The notes under the pieces were generated by a model, which saw only the letters and a list, made by a program, of their open reading frames with translations, was not told the origin of the DNA and did not search any database. The translations under genes were made by a program, and so were the position numbers. Shown here piece after piece: positions 34,163-47,048 of a stretch of 64,000 bases of DNA (the stretch's first letter is position 1; the number at the start of each line of letters is the position of its first letter). Origin of the DNA: Parasitella parasitica (Eukaryota; Mucoromycota; Mucoromycetes; Mucorales; Mucoraceae); contig MU619267.1 of the NCBI GenBank assembly GCA_025201805.1, forward strand, positions 5,445-69,444. Reading direction: 5' to 3'.

Positions 34163-35879
34163 TTTCTGATTTTTATATTGGGTGTTATTATATGTATATA
34201 GAAAAGAAGAAAACGAGAAAACATTAAATTTGATGTGGTTATATACACAGGCGGTTCCCTAAATCTCGATCATGATATTGCAGGGTAAGCGATATAAGGA
34301 ACTGCTTTCTTTCGACAGAATATTGCATGTAATACAATGATAGCCTGTACGCCAATAGTTGCGATACTATCATGTGAAATGGATTCAATGTATACCACTG
34401 TTAAAAAGGAGGGGCACACTTTCATATGACAATTGCAAATGAACTGTAATTTTTCTTGCGCTCCTCGGCTAACTACTAACAGTAAAGATCACTTTTAACA
34501 TGAGATGCACAAAGATTACGACAATCATCCCATATATAATATACATGCTCAATTATATACAATAAGTTGCTTTTAATAATGGTCGTAAATACAGTGCTAC
34601 ATTAAGTCTTGTGTTGTCGAATCCATGGTATATACGACGTGGGAGTTTTACTCTCTCATATGTAAGTTCTCCTCATTCTATGACAATAAAATGTGCGATG
34701 GATATAATTCGCATAAAAATACATCATGCTGGCTCATTTTTTTTCCGCAACATGTCTGTAAATCATTCGGCAAGATGAAAATACGATTTCATAAGCGCGA
34801 CATTACTCGCGTATAATTGATATTAGTGCAGGAGAGAAGAGAAATGATACACATGAATTAATGAAGTGAATTACATTTTGGTACGAGCATACACCATATA
34901 TGGATCTAGGGAAAATAATTGATGCATGGCATCAATGCCAATTCTGTGAATCCTTGCTCAGATTTCACATGTTAGATATAAAAATGAATACGCACATAGT
35001 TGCTTGATGCAATAAATCTATTGTAACCTAGAAGGCAAATTGGCCAAATCCATGGGAAAGCACTGTTTTTCTAGACACATGGAGCAAAGGCTAGCTTTGT
35101 ACGTGACATACAGGATATATAGCTAAAATAATCAAATGGTGTGGAATCTTTAATGCAACAGCCATTGACTAAATCAAATTTATTAAAGACCTTACCGAAG
35201 TACTGCAAATGTTTGATAAAACATACAAATTTGGCAACTTTAAAACTGGAGGAGCTCATGTTTCGTTTTTAACTATAAGGGAATAAACCTGAAATATTAT
35301 CAAAAAAGCCTTTATTAATCGGTAGAAAAAGCCTTCTGGTATCATATGCCTTGTGTCGTTCGTGTTCGTCCTCTTAAATCAGCATTCAGCATTCAGCAAC
35401 AATAGAAATCTTGCAAAATGAGCAAGATCTTGAGACATTGTTTTGACAGTTACTTTCTTAGCGAGTTGATCCTTACATATCTCACAATAATTAATCACAG
35501 CTGTATTTTGGCTTTCAGTGACGATATTAATGTCTGGCCACTTTGGCTATCATCGCAAATAAGCTGGTAGCAATATTCTTTTGTGATTAATTTGATTGAT
35601 CTGTTTTCTACAATATTCTATTGAAAATGTAGTCATTAATATGGGGTACATATAAAATAATATATTGATATTATACTTACAAAAGAGCATCAGTATCTTA
35701 TATCGAAGAAAATGTGAGAGCTTTTGCTCAAATTTTCTCAACAAACATCTTAGTATGTAAAATTAAAAATGCATTTCGACCAAGATCAGATTTCGCAAAA
35801 GATTCTTTGTACGAGTTGGATTACATCTAAAATAGAGATATTATTACATTTGTTTGGAACTATAAAAAAGATTTGATAA
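34163..35879. other. AT-rich intergenic stretch
   Basis: Promoter of the START gene followed by about 1.6 kb with no recognisable gene. A short tandem run of cattcag-type units lies near 35380-35398. Confidence 0.5.
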
Positions 35880-36480
35880 ATCAACCACATCATTCACTAA
35901 GTGCTTAAACAAACAAAATATCGATTTTGTATTAGATGAACCTGTAAGAAAAGTTCAAAAGATCAACAATAATGAAGCTGTAAAAAAGAGACAAAGACGT
36001 CTTAATATACTTAGACAATATCACTGCAATACAAAAGTCAATAGAAAATAAAACAGGTATTTTCTCCAATTTTAAAGGGAATGTAGCAAATAGCATTGTT
36101 AATATTTTGCCAAAGCAACTTGAATACACGAAAAATTTAAAGAAAGAAGGATACCATATAATTGGGTAGTGTCGAAAATCCAACATCAAATCCAACATAA
36201 AATCTGACAATTTAGCAGGTTTATTACAACAAATGATCGATAATTTACATGAGAAATCTCACTTAGACGAAGTCTTTTGTCTCCAAAGAGCAATGTTAAA
36301 CAACCATTTGGAAAGGTAAAATCAAAATAATAAAACCATTATACGGCATCAAGTATTCAATTTTAATAGATTTTTCAAAAACAATCGTCGACTATGATAA
36401 GATTTGCATTGTAGGAATAGATTACGCTGGGTTTACTATAAACATGTCTAATTTAAAAAAATCTCACTTTAGCTGTTCTT
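35880..36480 (+). pseudogene. Decayed resolvase-like ORF (possible serine recombinase)
   Basis: Plus-strand coding remnant broken by stops and shifts. Readable parts: DFVLDEPVRKVQKINNNEAVKKRQRRLNILRQYHC; then GYHIIG, a TAG where Tyr is expected, CRKS and NLAGLLQQMIDNLHEKSHLDEVF; then ICIVGIDYAGFTINMSNLKK. The (Y)-C-R-x-S start followed by a helix and then a hydrophobic beta strand ending in D-Y-A-G is reminiscent of the N-terminal catalytic domain of resolvase-type serine recombinases, as in IS607-like elements reported from Mucorales. Family assignment is inference. Dispersed repeat family 1 follows immediately. Confidence 0.45.
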
Positions 36481-36593
36481 GTATAAATGATTTTTTTTCG
36501 GTTGAATATAAAATAGAATCATTTGGCCAAGATTCATACGTACATATAACAAATGGGGGAGTATGATACAGAAAACAAAAAGAATCAAATACA
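36465..36593 (+). repeat. Dispersed repeat family 1, copy B
   Basis: Closely matches 29091-29217 in the same orientation. It begins at the end of the resolvase-like remnant. Confidence 0.8.
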
Positions 36594-36789
36594 TTTAAGT
36601 GTAGGGAGTAATATCCTTTTTTATGTATTTATTATTTGTGCAGCATATATAAGAAATAAGTCATGATATAGAAATAAGGTGAGATAAAAATAAACTATAG
36701 TAAATGAATATAATGTGTATTTTTTTTAAAAAAAAAATCAGAAGGAGAGGAGGATAGAGAGAGAAAAAAGCGAGGAAGGGGGGGGGGTA

Positions 36790-39751
36790 TTAAGAAGTAT
36801 GTTCGATAATACGTGGTTCATCACACATAATATCTGTTTTCATCATGACAGGGTTCATTGGAGTAGTAGGAGAGCCAAAAGCATTCCAAATCCTTGAATA
36901 AACACTTGATCTCTTGCTGTTATAATTGCTGCTATTCATAGAAGTTAACGATGTTGTGTCAGATGCATAGCTTTCAGTAGACTCTCTTCGCTCACGCGGT
37001 GATGTAGGTGTGCCCACTCTATTGGCCAGCATAGATAAAGATGCAGTAGAGCTGCGCTTGGTGTTATGTATCATGGACGATGATGCACGTCGATGTTGCT
37101 GAAGGGATCCTCTGGGGCTAATGATACTACAGCTACTCGTGGTAACTCCAGAAGAAGACTCTAATTCAGCTAATCTGACCTTGGTCTCTGCCAAGTACTT
37201 TTCCAATTCACGGCAGCGTAATTCGCTCTCGACAAACTTGGTCTTGTACTCTTCTTCCAACGTATTCTTGCCTATTTGCAGTGTATGTCGTCTGTTCAAT
37301 TCCTTTGTTGATTGCTGCTGTTGCTGCTGCTGTTGCTGTTGCTGCTTCTTTGTTGTGGGTTGTCCAAATAGAATTGAATGAGCTGCAAAGACTTCTTCTG
37401 AGAATGAGTTTCGAGGCATGAAGTAAGCTTTCTTTTCTTCTTGCAAATCCTTGACGCATTGCTCGAGTCTCTCCACTTCTTTGCTCAGAGTCATCTTCTC
37501 GAGCTGTAATTCAGCTGCTGTTTTTTTGGCCACCATAGCCATAGCTAGCACTTCTTCTTGATCTTGGAAAATATTATCACGTTCAGTCTGAACATCTTCA
37601 AGTTCGCTTTCAAGGTAGATAATTTTCTGTAAAAGCGTAGTATGAGATTCTTGCATCGATTGCATTTGAGCAGTGAGTTCTTGGCAATGGTGATACAGAG
37701 ATTCATAGCGCTGTGATGTTTCGAAATGATCCAACTTGACAGCCACTAGCTCAGAGGTCACGTTCTGCAATGCAGCATCCAATTTCTTTTTGTTATTGAC
37801 GGCATCCTCCTCTTCGTCTGCTGCTGTTTGCTGCTGCTGCTGTTGATTTTGTAAAAGATCGACTGCATCAGTGTCAGCAGCTTGGGCATCCTGTTTTGTT
37901 AAATCAAGAGCAGGAGCCAAGGCACCAGCGATCAAAGCACCAAAATCACCAGTATCACGAAGAGAAGCAACAAATGAAGTGTATTGATCTTGTCGTCTTT
38001 CTTTCTTCCCGGTGTCGTTAGTGGCGGCAGCGGTAACACCAGCATTGTTGGACTCGTCGCTGTCTACAGTATTGCTGGATAATTCAGCCAGTCTAGTCCT
38101 GTACTTCTTAACCCTCTTCTCGAGGACAGCGTTTCTCTTTGCTAGTTTTGTTTGGGCTGCGTCTTGGTCCATTTCATGCATTTTGAGGGCTTTATTTTCT
38201 TCTAATAATGCAGAATGTTCTTTTTGGATCTGAGCCATGGCAGCTGCAAGATCTTCTACTTGTTGCTGTAACACAGGAATTGTTTGTGTAGATGTATGTT
38301 TCTTCTTGTTGTTTGTACTAGATGCACGAAGAACAGGACGTTGTTCAGGAACAGCAACATCGAGAGCCATGATGTCTTGGATGAATAAATCGCCATCTGC
38401 ATCTTTGTTATACGCAAAAGAGTGCATCTGGCTTGTATTCAAAAATGACAAAATTTCAGCCAGGTTATTCATAGACAACAGGCGCTGCTGATTCTTTCCA
38501 ACGAGTACCATGGTTGCCCGTATCACAGTTTCGACTGCTCCTTCAAGAAAAGCAATATCGTACAAGCGCATCATGTGCTGCTGAGATGAAATCAGGCAGG
38601 AGCATAATGTTTTATACCACATTGATGCATACATGTGAGGTTGAACTGAGAGGCGAAAAAAGTGAGCACTCAATTCAGGGAACTGCTGGGCCAAAATAGT
38701 TTGGAATTGCTGCAGACAAAGATCAAGGCGCTTGCCTTCCATGCAAAAGGTTTGCAACAGCCTTTAAAGAGAGATTTTAGCTGTGTGTAACTGTAGTAAC
38801 ATGAGTGCTTTTTATTTACTCACCTGACAAATAATGCAAAAGCTTCAATTTCTGGCATCTGTCAACCATTATTAGCAAATCAATCTGTGTTTGTGTGTAC
38901 GGGAGACTTACATTTGCAAGAATTGGAGATAATAACTTAGCCATGCCTTGGTAATAGCCTACACGAGTATCGTACAGGCTGTAGGCTTTAAGTATGCGAC
39001 CGGCACTTTCTTGTTGATTTGCAGGCAAGCACTGTACATCTTTATCAATCATGGCATCAAAAGCGCACGGCTGATTTACAAATTGGTGGTATGAAATCGC
39101 TACTTCAGATTCAGACGATGTCTGGCAGATAGCTTGCCACACTTGACCGCGAACATGTTCAGGAATGCCATGATTTGCCACCATGAATTTAAGTAAATCG
39201 AGTCTCTCCTTAACAATTGTTGCATTTTTAATGAAATTTTCCCAAATAGGCTCTGTCGTCGTGAATGATTTTAATAGTGGTGTAACTGTAACAGCCTTCA
39301 TTGAATCTAGCTTGGATAGTCTGTCCAACTGCTTGATAATATATTGATCAGAAACCTAGCATAATGAAAAAATGTTTAGTCAAGGGGGCAAGACGTAGAA
39401 GAGGGGGTTCAAGGAGGGAAAAAGAAAAAGAAGAAATTTAGGTGCATAAGGCAACGTTGCTGTAAAGAAGGGATGAAAACTTACTTTAGTATCCACAGCA
39501 GTAGGATACAGTTGAAATGATGCAGGGATATTTTTATTATTATTTTTGCGTCTCTCGGCAAGAGAAAGTGAAGTGGATTTCTCTGGATAAACCAACTGTG
39601 TGGTTGTTTTATTATCAGCTGATTTTGATGCTGTAGGTCGTATCATGTTGGCCTGCTCTTTGTGCTGTTGGGTTTCAAGAACTTGGAGTTTCTCGAGTAC
39701 TTGAGGTGCCAGCTCCAAGGGATTGTTTTCTGCTGGAATAAGTGTCGCCAT
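36790..39751 (-). CDS. TBC-domain (Rab GAP-like) protein with long coiled coil
   Basis: Four exons: 39485-39751, 38912-39355, 38824-38858 (35 nt), 36790-38761; 905 residues. A TBC domain spans about residues 100-330: WENFIKN, HGIPEHVRGQVWQAIC, then RVGYYQGMAKLLSPIL, which keeps the glutamine finger (YxQ), and MPEIEAFALFVRLLQTF built from exons 3 and 4. The arginine-finger motif IxxDxxR is IDKDVQC, so the catalytic Arg is absent. From about 390 to 720 runs a coiled coil with acidic and glutamine-rich interruptions (12-Gln tract), then a Ser-rich tail. The layout is that of EVI5/Gyp5-type Rab regulators; it may bind Rabs without stimulating GTP hydrolysis. Start is the ATG at 39751. Confidence 0.88.
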
Positions 39752-41667
39752 TTTGTTTAAAAGGTAGAGTAAATTGCGACAGGAAGAAAAGGTGGTGAAT
39801 AAAACGAGCTTTCTACTTTATAAAGTGAAAAATATTAAGCTTGTAACACTTGTATTACAATACAAAAGAACCGAACGAAAAAGAGAAAAAAGAAAAGAGA
39901 AGGGAAAGGGTTTGCAATAAACCAGCAAGGTTATATATCATCGCAATTTACGAGACGTTAAATACCTGAAGCGTTCGAAGAATCAAATGATTCATAATCT
40001 TGTTTTTATGCACTCCTTTCGAAGGATACACAGAAAGAGAGATAAACCCCACTGTTGCTCATGTACTATACCATTTGTTTATGTATTCACATGTACATCT
40101 ATCCAAGGGGGAAGATCACTATCTTCTATTTGGTGTGATCTTTTTGTTATTGAGCCTTTATGTATACACATTTACCAAGTCTTGTTGTTAGGAATACAAG
40201 ATACAGTTTCGAAAAAGGTGACACACACTTGCTTTGAGGCTGGATGAACAAAAGACAAGGATAAAATATTGCTTCATACAGCTAGTTGAACGAAATGAGT
40301 ATGCATATCCTTATTATTACTGATAATAGTCATTTCATTGCATGCAAAAATATAACTTACTATATTACTACCCTTACAACTGTAAATTATGTCAATTCAC
40401 ATTAAAAACAGTATACAAAAGCTATTCTGGTAAAGATACTGACACATGGTAGGAACAAGCAAATATTAATTCAATGATACCGCACTTTCTTTGTGAGGTG
40501 CTGTTCTGCTGTAGGTAAATAGTAGCACAGACTTCTCTGAACTATCGCCCACTCTTGTTTGTGTTTTATGTACATTAGGCTTTTTTTTTTAGTTTAAAAT
40601 GATCTGCTAAAAGCGGGAACTCTAACACAGGGGTAAAATATCATTAACTTTACCGTATTTGCGTAATTATCATAGATACAACTCTCCTTTTTTTATTTTA
40701 TGTTTTAGAAGCGCCATATTTTTTGAATATATTCATTGCCTACAGCCATGCTATAATTATTTCGGACGCGTTGTGCTGAATTAACAAAGATTACGTTAAA
40801 TGATTCAATGTCATCATTTTGTAGATATGCTTAGCTGTGTTTGATCACTCTCGATGCTCACTGTTACATACTATTCGAGCATCATACAATACATTGTAAT
40901 TCTGAATTTAACAACACTTGATCTCGGGCAAAGCAATCGGTTTAACTGGGTGATTTAAATAGGACTCTTGCCCAATTGACAGCCAAAAAACCATACCCCT
41001 GACGGGTATTGAATCCAGTCTAATTACTTGCTCTCATTTTGAGCTATGCTAGGTAAGTAGTGGTATATGGTGCTGAATGATCTTGAATAGCCACACATAC
41101 CAATATTGTCAATTTAAGCTTTTAACTTATGATAATGTGTTGTTATTACTATTGATATCAAGTTTGAATATGAGATTATAATAGGTAATTAGGCCTCGAG
41201 TATCCTCAATGGCATTGCATTATGTAAACAAAGAAAGAAAAAAACATCATATAAGTCTTCAAGTGCCTGGAGATCAACTGATCACCCCAGAAGCTTATAC
41301 ACTCGATTGATCGAGTACAATATGCTTATTACCAAGGACTTACATTACAGATTTATTTACAGACAGCAACAAAATCTATTCTTTATTTATGCAGCAATAA
41401 GACTCCAAATCGTTGTTCTCAGAACTTCTTAAAATATTACAAAATACAGTCCAAGCTTTCAACTGTATGATTTGGATGAGAGGCGTTCTGTTATCATCAT
41501 GATGTAAAGTAATAGCAACAGTAATGCATTTATCAACCAATAATACTAAAAAAAAAAATTGGTAAGCAACACTTTAATCCACAAACACGCTTGTAGAGCT
41601 GCTCTTATTCTATACTATGAATTCCAGTTTAGATTTTATTTGATAACGAAATCCACAAAATCAGATT
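39752..41667. other. Gene-less stretch
   Basis: Promoter of the TBC gene, then AT-rich DNA with no recognised gene. Frames at 39987-40247 look non-coding. A tRNA-like fragment near 40940-41050 was considered and rejected. Confidence 0.5.
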
Positions 41668-42687
41668 TTAATCAGTCTTCCTTGCACGCACTAAATGTAA
41701 TTATAAATAAAATCGTCTTTCACGATACAATTACCTTAGCCTGTACTTACCGTCATTACGAATAGGGATCTTCAAACCTTGCTTAGCAAATGCTTTAGAT
41801 AGATCTGTAGATTCTGTCATTCCAGGAAACTGATTATATAGCGAACGTTAAAAAAAAGCCAAGTTGGGTAAAAAACAAATAAACAACCAACCTTTTTCGC
41901 GGAATATACTGTAAATGGATCAGAAAACACTTGAGCAACAATCTTTGATTTGGCATTTTCCTGAAAATCGGAACTATATAAAATCGGTCAACCTTTCAAA
42001 CATATACAATACACGATAAATGGGTAACTCTACTTGACCAATTTCATTAGACTGAAACGTAATGTATATCTTCCTTCTGTACGGATGCTCAAATCAGGAA
42101 ATGCAAAATAAAGACCTTGCTCTCCTTCGGTGTTTTTCAGTAAACTAGGTGAGCTGACAAGTGAACCCATCAATACTCTAGTGCATTTGGGTGGATTAGA
42201 GATAATATTGCGCTCCTCTGAACGGTCGTCAGACCACAAGGTTACATGAAGTACAAAAAAAGGTATTTGGAGCATTCTTAACAAAAATAAAAAATAAGCA
42301 AACAATATTAGATTCTGTTGCAAAAAACATACTGAACATCTACTGGAGAATCTTGTCCTTGTTGCTTTACAATCAACTGAACAATGGGTGGCGGATCAAT
42401 GGGTCGTCTATCTTTCTCACCAAATCCGCACATACGAGCATGAAGAGGTTGCTGACACACGACAAGCTCGTAAGTTCTGTTATTAGTGAGTATACGGATC
42501 CTGGAGATAATCATCACCATGTGCGTTACCTTTTTTCACGTTCATCTAATCCTATTGACCTATATGGTATATTATCGTTGTTCTTATTGTATTCTTCTGC
42601 TGAATTGGTGTAATAAGCTGATTGCTGATAGCCATCTGCTGCATAATGTTGCTGTGATTGTTGTAAACTAAAGTTTTCTCGGTCCAT
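41668..42687 (-). CDS. Velvet-domain transcription factor
   Basis: Fungal regulator of development and secondary metabolism; velvet domains bind DNA as homo- or heterodimers. Six exons: 42530-42687, 42333-42476, 42034-42276, 41892-41973, 41751-41829, 41668-41690; 242 residues. After a Gln/Tyr/Asn-rich lead of about 45 residues the domain begins with TYELVVCQQPLHARMCGFGEKDRRPIDPPPIVQL and continues through FVLHVTLWSDD, VLMGSLVSSPSLL, GLYFAFPDLSIRTEGRYTLRF to [36 protein letters not shown] and a short basic end (VRARKTD). Essentially the whole protein is one velvet domain, closest in layout to VelB/VosA-type members; I cannot tell which. Introns are 53-62 nt; the donor of intron 4 is the weak GTTGGT. 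Confidence 0.93.
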
Positions 42688-43997
42688 TCTCTCCTATAGT
42701 GCCCCTTGCTTATACTTGGGAGTAGTTGCTGATAAAAAACAAAGAGGGGAAAGAGAAGAATGGAAACAAAACAAAAAATGAATCTATGATCAATTCTAAA
42801 TGCCCCCCGGCCTGCCCCTTCCTCTCCAGAACTCCCAGCTGTCTATATTTCAAATAGCAGCTTTCTTGGCACCACTAAACCTTGTTTGATTTGTGGTCTC
42901 AGTTGTCTTCATTTAATCACAAATTTGGATTTGATATTGTTTAATAAAGCACTCAGATTGATACTGCTCATCATATAAAGTAATAGTAATACAAAGCACC
43001 TATATCCCTGAATAGATTAATTTAACTTCTTCTGCATCCAGTACTTTTCCATCTCGATTGTATTCATCAGAATTTTTGTCTCACAATCAACAGCTGCGAC
43101 AAACAATTGTATATTTAATATCATTAAGAACAATGATAACGAAAAGAGTGACGAAGGAATGCAGATAGAATTGACATGAGATAAAAGTCTTACGAACAGG
43201 TTCACTTCCTACTCATTACACAAGAGTTTTGTCTAGAAGTAGATATCAACAGGTGCCAAGGGAATCTCGTCTGTATTCTCTGAGAATGATAACACTACCG
43301 CCAAAAAGACTATTTTGATAATAAAAACTTTTGCTTCGTCTATTGTCGAAATCAAAGTGCTAAAAAGTCTTAAATCCTACTGTGGGCTCTTTTGACAGTC
43401 TATTGATACTCCATCTTCCGATATACTTTCTTTCCGTTAGAACTTTGTTTTAGACTCTGTCCATTACAACATCAAGCAACATGCAAAAAGTATAATTCTC
43501 GGCATTGTTAGTTCAAAAATAACTGAAATGGCATTTTCCAACAGCTTGAGCATCTTAAGGTACTGATCTGTATTCACCGATACCTTCTTCAATGCAATAC
43601 TTACATTTGAATCGTCATGTTCATTCTCTCCTTCGAGTCTCTCCTCCTCTTTCTAGTTCTTGCTGATATGCAGGTTAAATCAAAACTTATTGTCGAAAAA
43701 CCAACTGAAATTAAAGACTCGCTTGTAAGTTAATGCAAGGCTGCCATCCAAAAACAATATCGAGTTTGGGGTGGATATTGCGACTAATCCCTACCTTGAA
43801 ACGTAGTATTTGCCATCAGCAGCTATTGTAAAGTTTAAAGAAACAAAAGGGGAAGAGACATGCCTTTTTAAATTGATATCAAATTATATCTGTACTTGAT
43901 ATCATCTATTAATGAGCATAGGCATTTGAGTAACCAGCATGTCTAGATAACAAACACAAGCAACACGAATATAAATCAATCTAACTATTTATTCAAA
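42688..43997. other. Intergenic; possible unassigned coding debris
   Basis: Promoter of the velvet gene followed by about 1 kb in which both strands show unusually long partial frames (around 43250-43650, e.g. minus-strand KVLTERKYIGRWSINRLSKEPTVGFKTF), possibly decayed coding sequence. No family recognised. Confidence 0.35.
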
Positions 43998-45509
43998 TCA
44001 TTCAGGCTTCCCAATTAATCCTCTGCCCCAATTTTGGATCACTCGAGAACATTGCTGTCTAATATGTTCTGATTTTTTGGTGTTCCATAGTCCCATAGCA
44101 TCTAGTTGTCTGCCATGATAAACGCATTGTTCCCAGTAAAATTTTGAGTATAATCTTTTTTCAATGACGCTCTAGACAAACAAAATCAATATATAGGATA
44201 GAAAGTACCATAAATATCAGTGCCTTACATCTAGGTTAGATATGGCAAAGTTTTTGTTGCTTGGCTTTTGGATAGCAAAATCGTGGGGCAAGACTAAAAA
44301 GTCGTTTCCTGCTAAATAGCTCGACAAGAGACAAGCAGATTTCTTATCTACAAAACGTTCAGAGCACCACGGTTGAACAGTTTTACTCTGAATCACGATT
44401 GGCTCATAATCCATAGTGTATTCTGTTACAACATACAAGCTATCGGCATCTTTCCACTTTTTAAACTCGGTTGGCCCTTGATTTATCTCGAAATTTGAAT
44501 CGTATAAACCCAACAAATGTTCTCTTTCAACCAAACCCACCAATTCCTTCTTTGTTTGTGGTATTTGAATCTTATTCAATTGCTGCTGATCATCGAATTT
44601 AAAAGTTGGAATAACCAGCAGGTCACCTTGGTTGAGCAATTGCGAGTATTTGGCTTGGTTCTTCTGTAAGGTTTGACGCAAATCAGTGGCAATAACGGTG
44701 CTGAATGGCAAATCAGACACGTGGTCACTTCTTGCATAGATACGGGCCAAATTTCTTTCTAAATTGACTGGTACCATAATTGATGCCGTCTTTTCAATAC
44801 CATTTGGTGTCTCGACGAGATGTATATCGACGTTTTCGAATAATTCGGGTTTAGACTTGTATTCAGATTCTACAGCCAACAAAATATTTTTATCGAACTT
44901 GGAGGATACATGTAAAGTAGCGGAAATAGGCCCATCCCAGTGTTTTGCCATTTGAACAAGATCTTTCCAAGTATTGGGCGTTGTCGTAACAATAAATGTC
45001 ACTTGGTTCGTTTCAGGTGCTTTTGTTGCTTTTTGCCAGAATGGTTGTACATATTTAAGTGCATCATAATGACCTTGTGCAAACAATTTTGACATTTTTA
45101 ATCCATGCGACATGTTACTGAGCAAAGAATAAGCTTCGTCTAAGAAAATGAAAGTTAGCATGCATATAAATGTATGCTAGAACAGCAGAAACCCTTTACC
45201 TGCATCATAAGTGCGCTGATAGCTTTGGGTATTGATGGAGCTTGCTGATTTGTACAAATGATTTCCTTGAGTTCCCGAGAATACCCAAGAAGTAGCGTGA
45301 GAAGCAGTGAACAAGATCGAAAATAAAATGTATACTACAATAGATAATCTGAACAAGCGAGACCTTAAGATGGTGTTTTTTGCTGATTCTTGTTGCTGTT
45401 GTTGTTGCTGTTGTGGCAATACAGATGAAGGTGGCAACAGTTGATCAAACCAAGAGTTTATTTGATTTACTCCTTTACTTATCCCTTTCTTTGTAGATGC
45501 TGTGTCCAT
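43998..45509 (-). CDS. Type II membrane glycosyltransferase, GT49 (LARGE/B4GAT1-like)
   Basis: Three exons: 45200-45509, 44229-45139, 43998-44171; 464 residues. A short cytosolic arm with an eight-Gln tract, a single signal anchor (about residues 52-70, LSIVVYILFSILFTASHA), then a luminal catalytic domain. Markers are VTFIVTTTPNTWKDLVQMAKHWDGPISATLHV near the start and YEPIVIQSKTVQPWCSERFVDKKSACLLSSYLAGNDFLVLPHDFAIQKP near the end, typical of GT49 enzymes related to human B4GAT1/LARGE. A classic DxD motif is not obvious. It is presumably a Golgi enzyme; donor and acceptor sugar unknown. ATG at 45509 chosen; the frame extends only to a TTG upstream. Confidence 0.85.
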
Positions 45510-46333
45510 CTTATTTATTAGCAAAAGCAAAAGGAAAAAAAAAGAATTATCAATAGGAGCCCTTGAACGAAATTAAATAATATTTTATTTTATTTAAACG
45601 GGGAGTAGTACAAAGGTTTTTCTGGTCAAGGGGTTCCCTATTTTTGATTGATCACATCAATCAGAGTAATTCTTTGCTATAGAAGACTAAATGCTGTAGG
45701 CCTTTGATTTATTGCTAGCCATCATATTAATCCAACATTCATATATCGAATATTGAGTGTTGAAAGAATGATACATGTTGTGTACACGGGAATCATTTTA
45801 GGCAAGCAAAGCACCCCTTTTGCACATTTGTTTATTTCTTCGTTTGACTGCATCCTGTATTTTATTATTTTGGAGAATATGTAAGAGTTAGAGATACTAA
45901 AACGAAAGCTTTTGTACAGATTAGATTAGTTATAAATTAAGACAATTGCTTAAAAAAAAAAGACCACTTGTATTGATCATACGCTATACCACTTCTCTGA
46001 AAGTATTTCTTTGTAGAAGGAACTTTTACGTTTCTATATTATACACTTCACTCTTGATCATCTCACATAATCTTCAGAGTAACTCATTCAATTTTTTTTT
46101 GACAGCTCACTGTTGCTAGGCAACTATTAGTTGTGCCTGGATTTATTAAATGCTATTCTTATGGAAACAAAAGCAGATTTATGTCCCTATTACATCATTC
46201 CCTTTTCGTTTGCATTCGGCCTTCTGTTTTAAAAAAGCGCATATGGAGGAAATTCCCCGTTATTCTGATTTTACTTTCCAATTGATTGCAGTTTTTGACA
46301 TTTCGTCTTTCTTTTATTTCAAGACATTGCAAA
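45510..46333. promoter_or_regulatory. Divergent promoter region (GT49 / Cys-tail protein)
   Basis: About 0.8 kb, AT-rich, serving two divergent genes. No other gene seen. Confidence 0.5.
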
Positions 46334-46759
46334 ATGTCATATCCGCCACAACCACCTCAACAACAATACTATGCGCCTCCACCAGCACCAGCACCAGGAT
46401 CACAAGATTATGGATATCAGCAACAACCATATGGCGGTCAGCAGCAACAACCTTTTGCTGGGCAACCCCAGCAAGGTGGCTATTACCCTCCGCAACAGTC
46501 CGATAACTATTATCAACCTCAGTGAGTGTATACTCTGCTTGAGTCTTGATAAAATGTGAAACTAAGCTCCTAGCACAATTTATCAGGCCACAACCACAAC
46601 CATATGTAGTTCAACAACCACAACAGCAAAATGGCAGCAATTGCTGCTGTGCATGGTAAGTGAAAGATTTGTTATCAAATAAACAAGTTTTGCTAAGATA
46701 GTTGATTTAGTTTATCGAGTTTACTTTGCTGTTGTTTGCTGGAAGATCTTTTGGGCTAG
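46334..46759 (+). CDS. Small Gln/Pro/Tyr-rich protein with cysteine-rich C-terminal module (CYSTM-like)
   Basis: Three exons: 46334-46521, 46587-46655, 46711-46759; 101 residues. About 75 residues of disordered Q/P/Y/G repeats lead into a terminal NCCCACLSSLLCCCLLEDLLG. This short Cys-rich, membrane-seeking tail is characteristic of CYSTM-type proteins, which attach to membranes and are linked to stress tolerance. The tail appears only if intron 2 is removed (donor at 46656, acceptor at 46710); reading through gives CCCAW and a stop, so exon 3 is easily missed. Cysteines may be palmitoylated (inference). Confidence 0.85.
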
Positions 46760-47048
46760 GCCTATAGATCCAATCTATCAGTTTCTTATACATACTAATT
46801 AACTATTTAGACCATGCCTTGCAAGATATAATCCAAATAAACAGCTATATTTACAAATGCACACTTGGCACGTGACAAGAATGCTCTGCTTTGACCAGCA
46901 GAATCATTTACCCAAAAGAAAGAAATAAACTCCTTTATTTAATTTTTTCATTCTACTCCCTCTCTTTCCCTCACAAATACTTGGATTCTCTTCAATCATT
47001 TTTCGTATATCAGAAAGATATAGACAGAAAGAGAGGGAGAATAATCTC

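Noticed and set aside
40940-41050. tRNA-like or SINE-like fragment (ggtattgaatcc resembles a B box; gctcaaaatgagagc on the minus strand resembles a D arm)
   Set aside because: The two halves are on opposite strands, no 7-bp acceptor stem or anticodon arm can be drawn, and the B-box match has an insertion.
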